Notes under the pieces: generated by a model
What the model saw: the letters and a program-made list of their open reading frames with translations, nothing else
What the model was told of the DNA's origin: nothing
The model's database searches: none
Made by a program: the position numbers and the translations under genes
Shown here: piece by piece, positions 1 through 7,528 of the stretch
Layout: the number at the start of each line of letters is the position of its first letter
How positions within the stretch are numbered: the first letter of the stretch is position 1
Assembly: GCF_003474435.1 (NCBI RefSeq)
Contig: NZ_QRNF01000051.1
Location: 1 to 19,576, forward strand
Direction: 5' to 3'
DNA length: 19,576 nt
Origin: Ruminococcus sp. AF46-10NS
GTDB taxonomy: Bacteria > Bacillota > Clostridia > Lachnospirales > Lachnospiraceae

Positions 1-60
1 AATATAGAAAATATTAATATATTCTGAAAAAATATTCTATTTTATTATTTTTATTTAACA

Positions 61-69
61 TGTTATACT
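61..69 (+). promoter_or_regulatory. extended -10 promoter element upstream of pxpA
   Basis: TGTTATACT matches an extended -10 (TGnTATACT) 36 bases before the pxpA start codon. The matching -35 region is a weak AT-rich stretch near 41-46, as expected for an activator-dependent or extended -10 promoter. The first 40 bases are almost pure A/T and contain an imperfect dyad centred on AATATTAATATT, which may be an operator. Confidence 0.5.
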
Positions 70-104
70 TTTAATAAGTTAAAGAAAGAAAGGAAGGTAG
101 CAAC

Positions 105-860
105 ATGTACAGTATCGACTTAAACAGTGACATGGGTGAGAGCTTTGGCGCATATAAGCTTGGTGGAGATGAAGAGATCATCAAATATGTCACAACAGCA
201 AATGTAGCATGTGGCTGGCATGCAGGCGATCCGATGGTAATGGATAAGGTAGTCCGCATGGCAAAGGAACGTGGCGTTATGGTTGGAGCCCATCCTGGAT
301 ATCCTGATCTTCTTGGCTTTGGACGTAGAAAGATGGTTCTCTCTCATGATGAAGTTAAGAATTACGTCAGATATCAGATAGGAGCTCTGGCTGCTTTCAC
401 TAAGAGCTACGGAATGAAGCTTCAGCATGTCGCTCCTCATGGAGCAATGGGAAATGCCTGCCAGTATGACGAGGACATTTCCACAGCGATCTGCGAGGCA
501 ATCTGTGAGTATGACAAAGATCTGATCGTTTACTACTGTGCAGGAGCAGTTCTTGGTGATATTGCTGAGAGCAAGGGACTTCGTACAGCATCTGAGATTT
601 TTGCAGATCGTGCATACATGGATGATCTTTCTCTTGTACCGAGAAAGATGGAGGGATCCATGATCACAGATGAGAACGTTGCCATCGAAAGATGCGTGAA
701 GATGATCAAAGAAGGTAAAGTCACATCCATCAACGGAAAAGAGCTTGACATCAAAGGTGACACACTCTGTGTACACGGAGACGGACCGAAGGCACTTGCT
801 TTTGTACAGAAGATCCGTGAAAAATTCACAGAAGAGGGTATTGAGATCAAACACTTATAA
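105..860 (+). CDS. pxpA: 5-oxoprolinase subunit A (LamB/YcsF family)
   Basis: This 251-residue protein belongs to the LamB/YcsF family. In characterised bacteria it works with PxpB and PxpC as a cytoplasmic ATP-dependent 5-oxoprolinase that opens pyroglutamate to glutamate. Family signatures are visible in order: DLNSDMGESFG at residues 5-15, NVACGWHAGDP near residues 33-43, GAHPGYPDLLGFGRR near 61-75, and PHGAMGN in mid-protein. Length matches the family (about 250). The ATG follows AGGAAGG by 8 bases. In many genomes pxpA sits directly beside pxpB and pxpC; here the three are separated by a transporter, an aminotransferase, a regulator and an aldolase-like gene, all plausibly of one pathway. 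The family assignment is firm, but the true substrate could be 5-oxoproline or a related lactam. Confidence 0.93.
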   Translation: MYSIDLNSDMGESFGAYKLGGDEEIIKYVTTANVACGWHAGDPMVMDKVVRMAKERGVMVGAHPGYPDLLGFGRRKMVLSHDEVKNYVRYQIGALAAFTKSYGMKLQHVAPHGAMGNACQYDEDISTAICEAICEYDKDLIVYYCAGAVLGDIAESKGLRTASEIFADRAYMDDLSLVPRKMEGSMITDENVAIERCVKMIKEGKVTSINGKELDIKGDTLCVHGDGPKALAFVQKIREKFTEEGIEIKHL

Positions 861-896
861 AAACTAAATAAAGTACATTCATATGAGAGATAGAAT

Positions 897-959
897 GCCG
901 GATAAATCAAAGGAGATTTAAAACAAGGGATTACTGCGATGATTTGTCCGGCTCTTTTT
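897..959 (+). terminator. rho-independent terminator after pxpA
   Basis: A 13-bp stem pairs 897-909 with 940-952 (one G-U pair) across a 30-base loop and is followed by TCTTTTTA. It lies between pxpA and the symporter. The symporter start is only 50 bases further on, so read-through or a promoter inside the hairpin region must supply it. Confidence 0.7.
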
Positions 960-1008
960 ATATGAAAATTTGTACTTTTTTAGGATAAGAAAGGAAAGGG
1001 TGGAAACT

Positions 1009-2342
1009 ATGGCAAAAGAGAAAAAACAGAACAACATAGTAAGAAACATGATGATCGCTCTGGTCGGCGGTCTGGTCGTAGGACTTGGATTTATGCTTCT
1101 GAAGCAGCAGATGTCTGAGGGAACATGGAACGTGATCAATGCACTTCTGTTCCAGGATATTACAGCAGATCAGGGCTTTCATTCCATCGGTCTCTTCTAC
1201 ATTATCGGACAGCTGTTCATGAGAGGATTACAGATGGCAATCGTACCGCTGGTACTTGTATCCTTAAGTCTTGCAATGTGCAGTATCTCCAGCTCTTCCA
1301 AGCTGGGAAGAATTGCAGGACGTACACTTCTTGGATTCTTCTGCTTCTATGTAGTAGGCGCATGCATCGCAGGTATCGTTGCATTTGCAATGAAATCCGC
1401 AGGCTTCTTCAATGTTAAGCTTCCGGCAGAGGCAGTTACAGAGGCTGCAACACTGGATCAGTTTAACCCGCTTGCAACAATCGTAACAGCAGTTCCGTCC
1501 AACATCGGAACCGCATTCAGCAGCAACAACAGCATTCTTGCAGTTGTAGTAGTAGCAATCGTTCTGGGACTTTGCATGAACGCACTTGGCGACAAGGTAG
1601 ATCCTCTGAAAAAAGTTCTTGAAAATTTCAGCGACATCATTAACCTGTATCTTACATTCCTGATCAACAAGGTTGGTCCTGTTGCAATCTTCTGTCTGAT
1701 TTCCCGTACATTTGCTATCTACGGAGCAGAGTATCTGGCACCTGCAGCAGCTTACATTGTAGGCGCAATGCTGACATTGTTTGTACTTGTTGTTACTATT
1801 TACCCGATCGGTATCGGCCTTACAACAGGCTTAAGCCCGATGAAATTCCTTAAAAAGATCGCGAAGGTCGGTGTGTTCGGATTCTCTACAAACTCTTCCG
1901 CAGCATGCCTTCCGCTGAACACCAGAACATGCCTTGATGAGCTTGGATGCTCTCAGGAGATCACAAGTTTTGTACTTCCTACAGGTATGACTATCAACAT
2001 GAACGGAACAACAGTTATGCATATGTTTGCAGTAACCTTTATTGCAACAGCATCCGGAATCGACATCACACCGGCAAACTTGATCACAGTTGCATTCCTT
2101 TCCATCTGTGCAGCAATGGGTTGCCCGGCTATCCCGATCGCCGGAACAACACTGATCGTAACAATCCTTTCCGGTATGGGCTGGACATCTGACCTCTGCA
2201 TGATCGCATATGCACTGGTTGTAGCTATCAACGTCCGGTTGAGATGGCACTTCTTCCGCTTAATGTAATCGGTGATGCAACAGTCAACGTTATCGTTAAC
2301 AAGAAAGAGAATGAGCTTGACGTAAACAAATATAACGCGTAA
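1009..2342 (+). CDS. dicarboxylate/amino acid:cation symporter (DAACS), frameshifted near 2232
   Basis: This is an integral membrane sodium- or proton-coupled carrier of the DAACS family, whose members take up glutamate, aspartate, C4-dicarboxylates or serine/threonine. The serine-rich hairpin STNSSAACLP and the substrate-site stretch VLPTGMTINMNGTT are visible, along with about eight hydrophobic segments. The ATG at 1009 is preferred over the TTG at 970 because AAGGAAAGGG precedes it. As read, the frame stops at 2268 with an alien tail. Adding one C at 2232 (AACGTCC to AACCGTCC) restores I-N-R-P-V-E-M-A-L-L-P-L-N-V-I-G-D, the conserved C-terminal motif, and a stop at 2340-2342, giving 444 residues. 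Between pxpA and an aminotransferase, it probably imports the pathway's acidic or lactam substrate; this is inferred from position. Confidence 0.88.
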
Positions 2343-2357
2343 GTAAATATAAAAAGT

Positions 2358-2399
2358 CTTAATATTATACATACAAATTATTAAATTGACTTAATATTA
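2358..2399. promoter_or_regulatory. direct repeat CTTAATATTA, candidate regulator sites
   Basis: The 10-mer CTTAATATTA occurs at 2358-2367 and again at 2390-2399, 32 bases apart, close to three helical turns. The second copy overlaps the predicted -35 of the aminotransferase promoter. Similar TAATATTA-like AT-rich sequence lies upstream of pxpA and between the LysR gene and the RraA-like gene, so this may be a shared operator. The binding protein is not shown by the sequence. Confidence 0.4.
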
Positions 2400-2414
2400 C
2401 TACGATGATACCAT
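2386..2414 (+). promoter_or_regulatory. candidate promoter of the aminotransferase gene
   Basis: TTGACT (2386-2391) and TACCAT (2409-2414) are separated by exactly 17 bases. The -35 is 5/6 and the -10 is 4/6 of consensus. It would give a leader of about 155 bases before the aminotransferase start. Confidence 0.45.
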
Positions 2415-2545
2415 TTAAGCGTATAGTTGAAACATCAGCTATACGCTTAAATGCTAAATGGACATGAATGCGCAGCTGTGCAGGCGATTAGCCATCTGCA
2501 CAGCTGCAGTCCGGAATTTTCAGAGTAAAAAAGCGGGACATCCGC
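2413..2545 (+). promoter_or_regulatory. structured leader with three hairpins upstream of the aminotransferase
   Basis: There is a perfect 14-bp stem (2413-2426 with 2439-2452), then a perfect 12-bp stem (2472-2483 with 2496-2507), then a small GCGG/CCGC hairpin at 2533-2545 just before the AGGAGG. Neither large hairpin is followed by a clean U tract, so they are not standard terminators. They could terminate the symporter message weakly, protect an mRNA end, or act as an attenuator. I match them to no known riboswitch. Confidence 0.45.
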
Positions 2546-2577
2546 AGAAAAATAAAAGGGTTCAGGAGGAAATGAAT

Positions 2578-3759
2578 ATGGAGTACAAGACAGCGAAAAG
2601 AATGGAATGCCTTCCGTTTTCCGGTATCCGTGCAGTAATGGAAAAAGCAAACAAAATGCAGCAGGCAGGAGAAAAGATCATTCACCTGGAGATCGGCCGT
2701 CCGGATTTTGATACACCGGAGAAGATCAAAAAGGCAGCAAATGAGAGCCTTGCAGCAGGACATGTATTTTACACATCCAATTACGGTATCCCGAAACTGA
2801 GAGAGGCCATTGCAAAATGGGAGAACGAGAACCATGGTACAGATTATGAAGCATCTGAAGTTCTTGTAACAGTAGGTGTTGGTGAGGCAACTTTCGCATC
2901 CATGGACGCTTTCCTGGATCCTGGCGATGAAATCCTTGTTCCTAACCCGGTATGGCTGAACTACATCCATGTTCCGTCAGCGCTTGGAGCAGTACCTGTA
3001 ACATACAGCCTGAAGGAAGAGAACGATTATCAGATCGACTTTGAGGAGATGGAGTCCAAGATTACAGACAAGACTAAGATGATTGTTGTTGTAAACCCAA
3101 GCAACCCGACAGGTGGTGTTTTTTCCAGAGAGACACTTGAGAAATTAAGCGAGATCGCTATCAGACATGATCTTCTTGTGATCGCAGATGAGATCTACAG
3201 CCAGCTTGTATACGATGGAACAGAGCATGTAAGCATTGCATCTCTTCCGGGAATGAAAGAGCGTACCATCACATTAGGAGGATTCTCAAAAGCTTACTCC
3301 ATGACAGGATGGAGACTTGGATATCTGTGTGCACCAGTTGGAATCATCCAGGCCTGCGTACGTGTTCATCAGTATACAGTTACCTGTGCATCTTCCTTTG
3401 TACAGGAAGCAGCAATCACAGCTTTAACTGATTGTGCAGATGATGTTGAGGCAATGAGACAAGAGTATCAGAGAAGAAAAGATTATGTGGTAAAAGCTCT
3501 GAACGAGATCGATGGAATCAGCTGCAACAACCCACATGGCGCTTTTTATATCTTCGTAAATATCAAGAGCCTTGGAATGACTTCAATGGAGGTTGCCGAG
3601 TATCTTCTTGATAATGCAAAGATCGCCCTGGTACCTGGATCTGCATTTGGTTCCGAGGGAGAAGGATATTTAAGAATCTCTTATGCATGCAGCTATGAGG
3701 AGCTTCAGGAAGCATGCGCAAGAATCAAAAAAGCAGTGGAAGAGCTGAAAAACAAATAA
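2578..3759 (+). CDS. pyridoxal-phosphate aminotransferase, class I/II (AspC/PatA-like)
   Basis: A cytoplasmic fold-type I PLP aminotransferase of 393 residues, the usual length for subgroup I enzymes that act on aspartate, aromatic or branched amino acids. IGRPDFDTP is near the N terminus, NPSNPTGG is in the middle, the Schiff-base lysine is K238 within GGFSKAYSMTGWRLGY, and the carboxylate-binding arginine motif YLRISYA is near the C terminus. The ATG at 2578 lies 8 bases after AGGAGG. An in-frame ATG at 2572 is too close to that site, and upstream in-frame codons run through hairpins. Within the PxpABC cluster it would transaminate the opened product (glutamate or a substituted glutamate) to the 2-oxo acid. 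The exact substrate cannot be read from sequence. Confidence 0.92.
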   Translation: MEYKTAKRMECLPFSGIRAVMEKANKMQQAGEKIIHLEIGRPDFDTPEKIKKAANESLAAGHVFYTSNYGIPKLREAIAKWENENHGTDYEASEVLVTVGVGEATFASMDAFLDPGDEILVPNPVWLNYIHVPSALGAVPVTYSLKEENDYQIDFEEMESKITDKTKMIVVVNPSNPTGGVFSRETLEKLSEIAIRHDLLVIADEIYSQLVYDGTEHVSIASLPGMKERTITLGGFSKAYSMTGWRLGYLCAPVGIIQACVRVHQYTVTCASSFVQEAAITALTDCADDVEAMRQEYQRRKDYVVKALNEIDGISCNNPHGAFYIFVNIKSLGMTSMEVAEYLLDNAKIALVPGSAFGSEGEGYLRISYACSYEELQEACARIKKAVEELKNK

Positions 3760-3764
3760 TCAGA

Positions 3765-3805
3765 TAAAAAATATCCACCGCTTTTTGTGGCGAAAAGCGG
3801 TGGAT
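3765..3805 (-). terminator. terminator of the LysR gene (minus strand)
   Basis: A perfect 13-bp stem pairs 3773-3785 with 3793-3805 across a 7-base loop. Its left flank GATAAAAAAT reads as a U tract on the minus strand. It therefore ends the LysR-type gene and sits between two convergent genes. It may also slow plus-strand read-through from the aminotransferase. Confidence 0.8.
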
Positions 3806-3884
3806 GAATCATCCTGGTATATAATATAAGAAGAAACGGTAAAGCAGAGAATGTTCCTGTGACAGGCTTGTGCTTGCCGTTTTT

Positions 3885-4807
3885 TTATTTCTGACGTTCC
3901 CATACCTGACCGATGGGGAAAGAAGGAGTGGATTCTGCGAGGAAGTCTTCCAGCGCATTTTCGAAGATTCCACAGCTCGCTTACTGGTGGATTTTGGATA
4001 TTTATGTTTGATTTTATAGCAGACACGGTTTGGCGGTGTGTTTTTTAGCTCACTGATAAAAAGAGGCCGGTAATGGGAAAGCTCCAGGATCACAGACTGT
4101 GGTGCGACCATCCAGTTTCCTGTTTTTTTCCAGAGACGGTCCAAAAGCGTGATGGTATCTGCCGCAATGTGAGGCCTGGAAGCGGAGGAAAGCCAGCGGT
4201 CATGCCAGATCTGATAATTGTCATCCCAGCTTAAAAACAGCTCCAGGGATGGATCCAGCTCATCGGTATGTATTGCCGGAGCAGAAATGGCTGGCTGATC
4301 TGATTGTATCAGATAAAGCTTTTCTTCAAAGATTTTCTCTGTTATGATATTCTTGTAATGCAATTTATGGTAGACAAATCCGATATCAATGCTGTGTTCT
4401 CCAAGAAGTCCGTAGAGTTCTGATGAGTGGTGGGATTCAATGTTCAGATCCAGTTTGGTCTGCTCATTTAAGATCCTGTCATACAGAGGTGCGAAGACAG
4501 CAACATTTAGACTATCTGTACAGCCGATGGTAAGCAGCAGGGAATCCTGGTTGCGCTGCAGTTCCATGGTTTCTTTCCAGAGGGACATCCATCGTTCCGC
4601 AAGAATGATGAAATCTGTTCCCTTGGCAGTCAGTTCCACCTGCTTGTGCCCCTTCTGGCGGATCACAAGGGGAAAGCCGAGTTCATTCTCCAGAGAAGTG
4701 AGTCTGTGGCTGACCGTAGGCTGGGAAAGAAAAAGAAGATCCGCTGTACGGGTGATGCTTTTTGTGTTTACGATGGTGAGAAAGGTTTCAATTTCAGCAA
4801 GATTCAT
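3885..4807 (-). CDS. LysR-type transcriptional regulator, frameshifted near 3964
   Basis: A DNA-binding regulator with an N-terminal winged helix-turn-helix (MNLAEIETFLTIVNTKSITRTADLLFLSQPTVSHRLTSLENELG pattern, residues 1-44) and a periplasmic-binding-protein-like effector domain. The ATG at 4807 follows AAAGGAG by 8 bases; the longer ORF from 4834 lacks such a site. As read, the frame runs on to 3809 with an unlikely C-terminal tail. Adding one base to the run at 3964-3965 restores A-V-E-S-F-E-N-A-L-E-D-F-L and a stop at 3885-3887, giving 307 residues, a typical LysR length. It is divergent from the RraA-like gene and convergent with the aminotransferase, so it probably controls this catabolic cluster. 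The inducer is unknown. Confidence 0.9.
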
Positions 4808-4861
4808 ATGATCAGCTCCTTTTCTTTGGTACAATCTATCAGGAATAAAGTAAGTTTCAAA

Positions 4862-4886
4862 ATAATATAAAAATTATTTATATTAT
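4862..4886. promoter_or_regulatory. 25-bp perfect dyad, candidate LysR operator
   Basis: ATAATATAAA and TTTATATTAT form perfect 10-base arms around a 5-base spacer in the divergent region between the LysR gene and the RraA-like gene. The right arm overlaps the -10 of the predicted LysR promoter. That is where an autoregulatory and activating LysR site would be expected. High A/T content makes chance dyads more common, which lowers confidence. Confidence 0.5.
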
Positions 4887-4910
4887 ACAGAGAAATTATT
4901 CGTTATTCAA
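4882..4910 (-). promoter_or_regulatory. promoter of the LysR-type gene
   Basis: Read on the minus strand, TTGAAT (4905-4910) and TATAAT (4882-4887) are separated by exactly 17 bases. The -10 is a perfect consensus and overlaps the dyad at 4862-4886, consistent with negative autoregulation. Confidence 0.65.
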
Positions 4911-4996
4911 TGGTAAACTTGTGTGATATGATAAATGCAGATAAAACAAGACACTGTTACCAAGTGATCAGTAATCAGAAGAAGAGAGGTTTTCAT

Positions 4997-5680
4997 ATGG
5001 CATTAGGATGTAGAATCAGACGAAACTTTGAAAGACCGTCAAAAGAATTAGTAGAAGCTTTCCGTGGGATTCCGGTTGCAAATATTGATGATAACTGTGG
5101 AAGGATCGCTGCTGTAGATTCCAGCATTTTCCCTCTGAACCCGAAGGCAAGACTTCTGGGAACTGCATTTACGGTAAATGCACCGGCAGGAGATAACCTT
5201 CTGTTCCATAAAGCACTGGATATGGCTCAGCCGGGAGATGTTATCGTTCTTGCAAACAAAGGAAGCCTGAGCAGAGCACTTTGCGGTGAGATCATGAGCA
5301 ATTATGCGAAATCCAGAGGAATCGCAGGAATCATTATTGATGGCTGTGTTCGTGACAGCTATACATTAAGCCAGATGGATTTCCCTGTATATGCAAAAGG
5401 TATCACACCAAACGGACCATACAAAAACGGTCCGGGAGAGATGAACTTCCCGGTATCTTTTGCAGGAATCGTTATCAATCCTGGTGATATCATTGTAGGA
5501 GACTCAGACGGACTTTTGGCGATCAGACCGGATGAGCATACAGCAGAGCTTGCAGAGATCGCAAGAAACTATCATGCAGGCGAGGAAAAACAGCTTGAGG
5601 GAATCCTGACACGCGGTGAGTGGCCACGTCCATGGGTTGACGAAGCTCTTAAAAAAGTCGGATTTGAATTTGTAGACTAA
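4997..5680 (+). CDS. RraA-family aldolase/decarboxylase (4-hydroxy-4-methyl-2-oxoglutarate aldolase-like)
   Basis: A 227-residue cytoplasmic protein of the RraA fold. Characterised enzymes of this family are Mg-dependent class II pyruvate aldolases that cleave 4-hydroxy-4-methyl-2-oxoglutarate and often decarboxylate oxaloacetate; others (E. coli RraA) inhibit RNase E. The core is CGEIMSNYAKSRGIAGIIIDGCVRD at residues 96-120, with the R119-D120 pair used for catalysis and metal binding in the aldolases, and GDSDG at 168-172. The intact R-D pair favours an enzyme over an RNase regulator. The ATG at 4997 follows GAGAGG by 7 bases; an earlier in-frame ATG at 4910 has no good site. Divergent from the LysR gene and upstream of pxpB/pxpC, it probably acts on the 2-oxo acid made by the aminotransferase. 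Confidence 0.88.
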   Translation: MALGCRIRRNFERPSKELVEAFRGIPVANIDDNCGRIAAVDSSIFPLNPKARLLGTAFTVNAPAGDNLLFHKALDMAQPGDVIVLANKGSLSRALCGEIMSNYAKSRGIAGIIIDGCVRDSYTLSQMDFPVYAKGITPNGPYKNGPGEMNFPVSFAGIVINPGDIIVGDSDGLLAIRPDEHTAELAEIARNYHAGEEKQLEGILTRGEWPRPWVDEALKKVGFEFVD

Positions 5681-5702
5681 CCGAATAAAAGATACATACA
5701 GG

Positions 5703-5734
5703 AAGGTCTGTCACCACGTATGACGGGCCTTTTT
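5703..5734 (+). terminator. terminator between the RraA-like gene and pxpB
   Basis: An 11-bp stem (5703-5713 with 5721-5731, two G-U pairs) with a 7-base loop is followed by a short T run to 5734. The pxpB ribosome binding site begins 15 bases later, so this is probably partial and sets the ratio of the aldolase-like protein to PxpB/PxpC. Confidence 0.7.
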
Positions 5735-5762
5735 GTCAAATTAAGAACGGAGGTAAGCTTAA

Positions 5763-6497
5763 ATGGATGTGAAGTTCCTGATCGCAGGAGACAGAGCAGT
5801 TTCCGTTGAATTCGGCAGCGTGATCAGTCTTGAGGTCAATGCAAAAGTCCGTGCGCTGGACGAAAAATTAAAAGAATCTCCTGTTGAAGGTATGGTGGAA
5901 ACAGTTCCTACCTACTGTGCACTGATCGTGCATTACCGCCCGGAGGTGATCCGTTACGGAAAACTTGTAGAGGAACTGCAGAAGAGAATTGCAGACATGC
6001 ACGAAGTTTCCACAACAACTGAGAAAGTCGTAAAAGAGATCCCGGTTTATTACGGCGGTGAGACAGGGCCGGATCTTGAGTACTGTGCAGAACTTGAGAA
6101 TACCACTACGGAGGAGATCATCCGCAAGCATTCCCAGCATGAGTACTATGTATATATGCTTGGTTTTGCACCGGGACATCCGTATATGGCAAGATTTGAG
6201 GAGCCTTTCAGCTTTAAGAGAAGAACTTCTCCGAGAGTTAAGATTCCTGCAAGATCCATTGTAGTTCAGCTGGCACTGTCAGATTTTATTCCGTTTGAGC
6301 AGCCATGCGGATGGAATATCATCGGAAGTACACCGCTTGATATCTGTAATTTTGCAAAGGACGATCCGTTCCTTGTGCGTGCGGGTGACTGGGTAAAACA
6401 TGTTCCCGTCACAAAAGCAGAATATGACCAGATCCGTAGAGATGTGGAAAATGGTACTTACAAAGTAAAAACCTACACACTGCAGGATAATGGCTGA
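5763..6497 (+). CDS. pxpB: 5-oxoprolinase subunit PxpB (KipI/AHS1 family)
   Basis: A 244-residue AHS1/KipI-family protein. It pairs with PxpC to form the ATP-dependent lactam-opening complex with PxpA. The start region FLIAGDRAVSVEFG, the block MLGFAPGHPYM (residues 132-142), RRTSPR (153-158) and PCGWNIIGSTP (181-191) identify the family. The segment at 161-176, PARSIVVQLALSDFIP, departs from the glycine-rich PAGSVAIAG-type sequence I recall for canonical members, with R163 replacing glycine. This may mark an altered substrate site. The ATG lies 9 bases after GGAGG. It is followed by pxpC with a 17-base gap, clearly in one operon. Confidence 0.92.
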   Translation: MDVKFLIAGDRAVSVEFGSVISLEVNAKVRALDEKLKESPVEGMVETVPTYCALIVHYRPEVIRYGKLVEELQKRIADMHEVSTTTEKVVKEIPVYYGGETGPDLEYCAELENTTTEEIIRKHSQHEYYVYMLGFAPGHPYMARFEEPFSFKRRTSPRVKIPARSIVVQLALSDFIPFEQPCGWNIIGSTPLDICNFAKDDPFLVRAGDWVKHVPVTKAEYDQIRRDVENGTYKVKTYTLQDNG

Positions 6498-6514
6498 GAA
6501 CGGAGGGACATGAT

Positions 6515-7465
6515 ATGGGAATAACAGTTGAAAACGGGGGAATCCTGACAACCGTTCAGGATGAAGGAAGATTCGGAAACCAGGCATTTGGCGTATCTAC
6601 CTCCGGAGCTATGGATCCTCATTCCTTCCATATTGCTAATCTGCTGGTTGGAAATGAGATGACAGAAGGTGCGCTGGAGATGACTTTCATCGGACCAACC
6701 CTTACTTTTACCAGTGATAATATTATTGCGGTGACAGGCGGTGACCTGACACCGATGCTGGACGGACAGCCTTTTCCGATGTACAGGGCAGTTCTTGTAA
6801 AAAAAGGCCAGAAGCTGATGTTTGCAGGTGCCAGAAACGGCAGTCGCGGATATATTGCTTTTGCAGGCGGACTGGATATTCCGCTTGTGATGGGAAGCAA
6901 GTCCACATTGCTTCGTAACCATATTGGCGGTGTTGAGGGAAGAAAGCTGGAAAAGGGTGACAGTATCGAATTTACAGCACCGAAGACAGAGCTTCCGAAT
7001 ATGGAGCTTCGCCATGTTCCGGCAGAGATCTTTCCGGATGATGAGGTTGTTCTCCGGGTTGTTCTTGGACCGCAGGAAAATGAGTTTACAGAAGAGGGTG
7101 TCCGTAAATTCTTCTGGTACAGCGGCAAGATCACAAATGAATTTGACCGTATGGGATGCCGTATTGAGAGAGAGCCGGTTGAGCATGCTGGTGATGGTAA
7201 TATCAATACAGACGGTATTTCCATGGGATCAGTTCAGATTCCGTTAAACGGACAGCCGATCATCATGCTGGCTGACCGCCAGAGTACAGGTGGCTACCCG
7301 AAGATCGGTACTGTGATCACAGTTGATTTTACAAAGATCGCACAGGCACGTCCTGGACAGAAGATCCGCTTTATCGAGGTAAGCCTTGATCTTGCACAGG
7401 ATCTGTATATCCGCGAGCTTAATGATATGAAGGCGCTGGATGAAAAGTTAAATTCAGATTGCTGA
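6515..7465 (+). CDS. pxpC: 5-oxoprolinase subunit PxpC (KipA/AHS2 family, biotin-dependent carboxyltransferase-like)
   Basis: A 316-residue AHS2/KipA-family protein, of usual length. It is often mislabelled biotin-dependent carboxylase or urea amidolyase because the AHS2 domain also occurs in urea amidolyase. Conserved stretches include TVQDEGRFGNQAFGVSTSGAMDP near residues 11-33, ANLLVGNEMTEGALEMT near 39-55, and YPKIGTVITVD with DRQSTGGYPK near the C terminus. The ATG at 6515 follows CGGAGGG by about 8 bases. It forms the cytoplasmic 5-oxoprolinase with PxpA and PxpB. It is followed at 64 bases by the dehydrogenase, probably in the same message. Confidence 0.92.
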   Translation: MGITVENGGILTTVQDEGRFGNQAFGVSTSGAMDPHSFHIANLLVGNEMTEGALEMTFIGPTLTFTSDNIIAVTGGDLTPMLDGQPFPMYRAVLVKKGQKLMFAGARNGSRGYIAFAGGLDIPLVMGSKSTLLRNHIGGVEGRKLEKGDSIEFTAPKTELPNMELRHVPAEIFPDDEVVLRVVLGPQENEFTEEGVRKFFWYSGKITNEFDRMGCRIEREPVEHAGDGNINTDGISMGSVQIPLNGQPIIMLADRQSTGGYPKIGTVITVDFTKIAQARPGQKIRFIEVSLDLAQDLYIRELNDMKALDEKLNSDC

Positions 7466-7477
7466 TCAATCTGAATT
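7451..7477 (+). other. perfect hairpin spanning the pxpC stop codon
   Basis: An 11-bp perfect stem (7451-7461 with 7467-7477) and 5-base loop cover the last codons and stop of pxpC. No T run follows directly, although a T7 run appears at 7503-7509. It may be a weak terminator or a processing or stabilising element separating pxpC from the dehydrogenase. Confidence 0.5.
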
Positions 7478-7528
7478 AAATAAATCATACATACCACAAA
7501 AATTTTTTTAAGAAAGGTGAGTACGAAT

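Noticed and set aside
120..854. Long minus-strand open frame covering pxpA
   Set aside because: It lies antisense to a well-conserved gene, has a cysteine- and histidine-rich composition with no recognisable domain, and no ribosome site; it is a codon-usage shadow.
6515..7465. Biotin-dependent carboxylase or urea amidolyase function for the AHS2 protein
   Set aside because: There is no biotin carboxylase, biotinyl or amidase domain; with PxpA and PxpB encoded nearby, 5-oxoprolinase subunit C is the better call.
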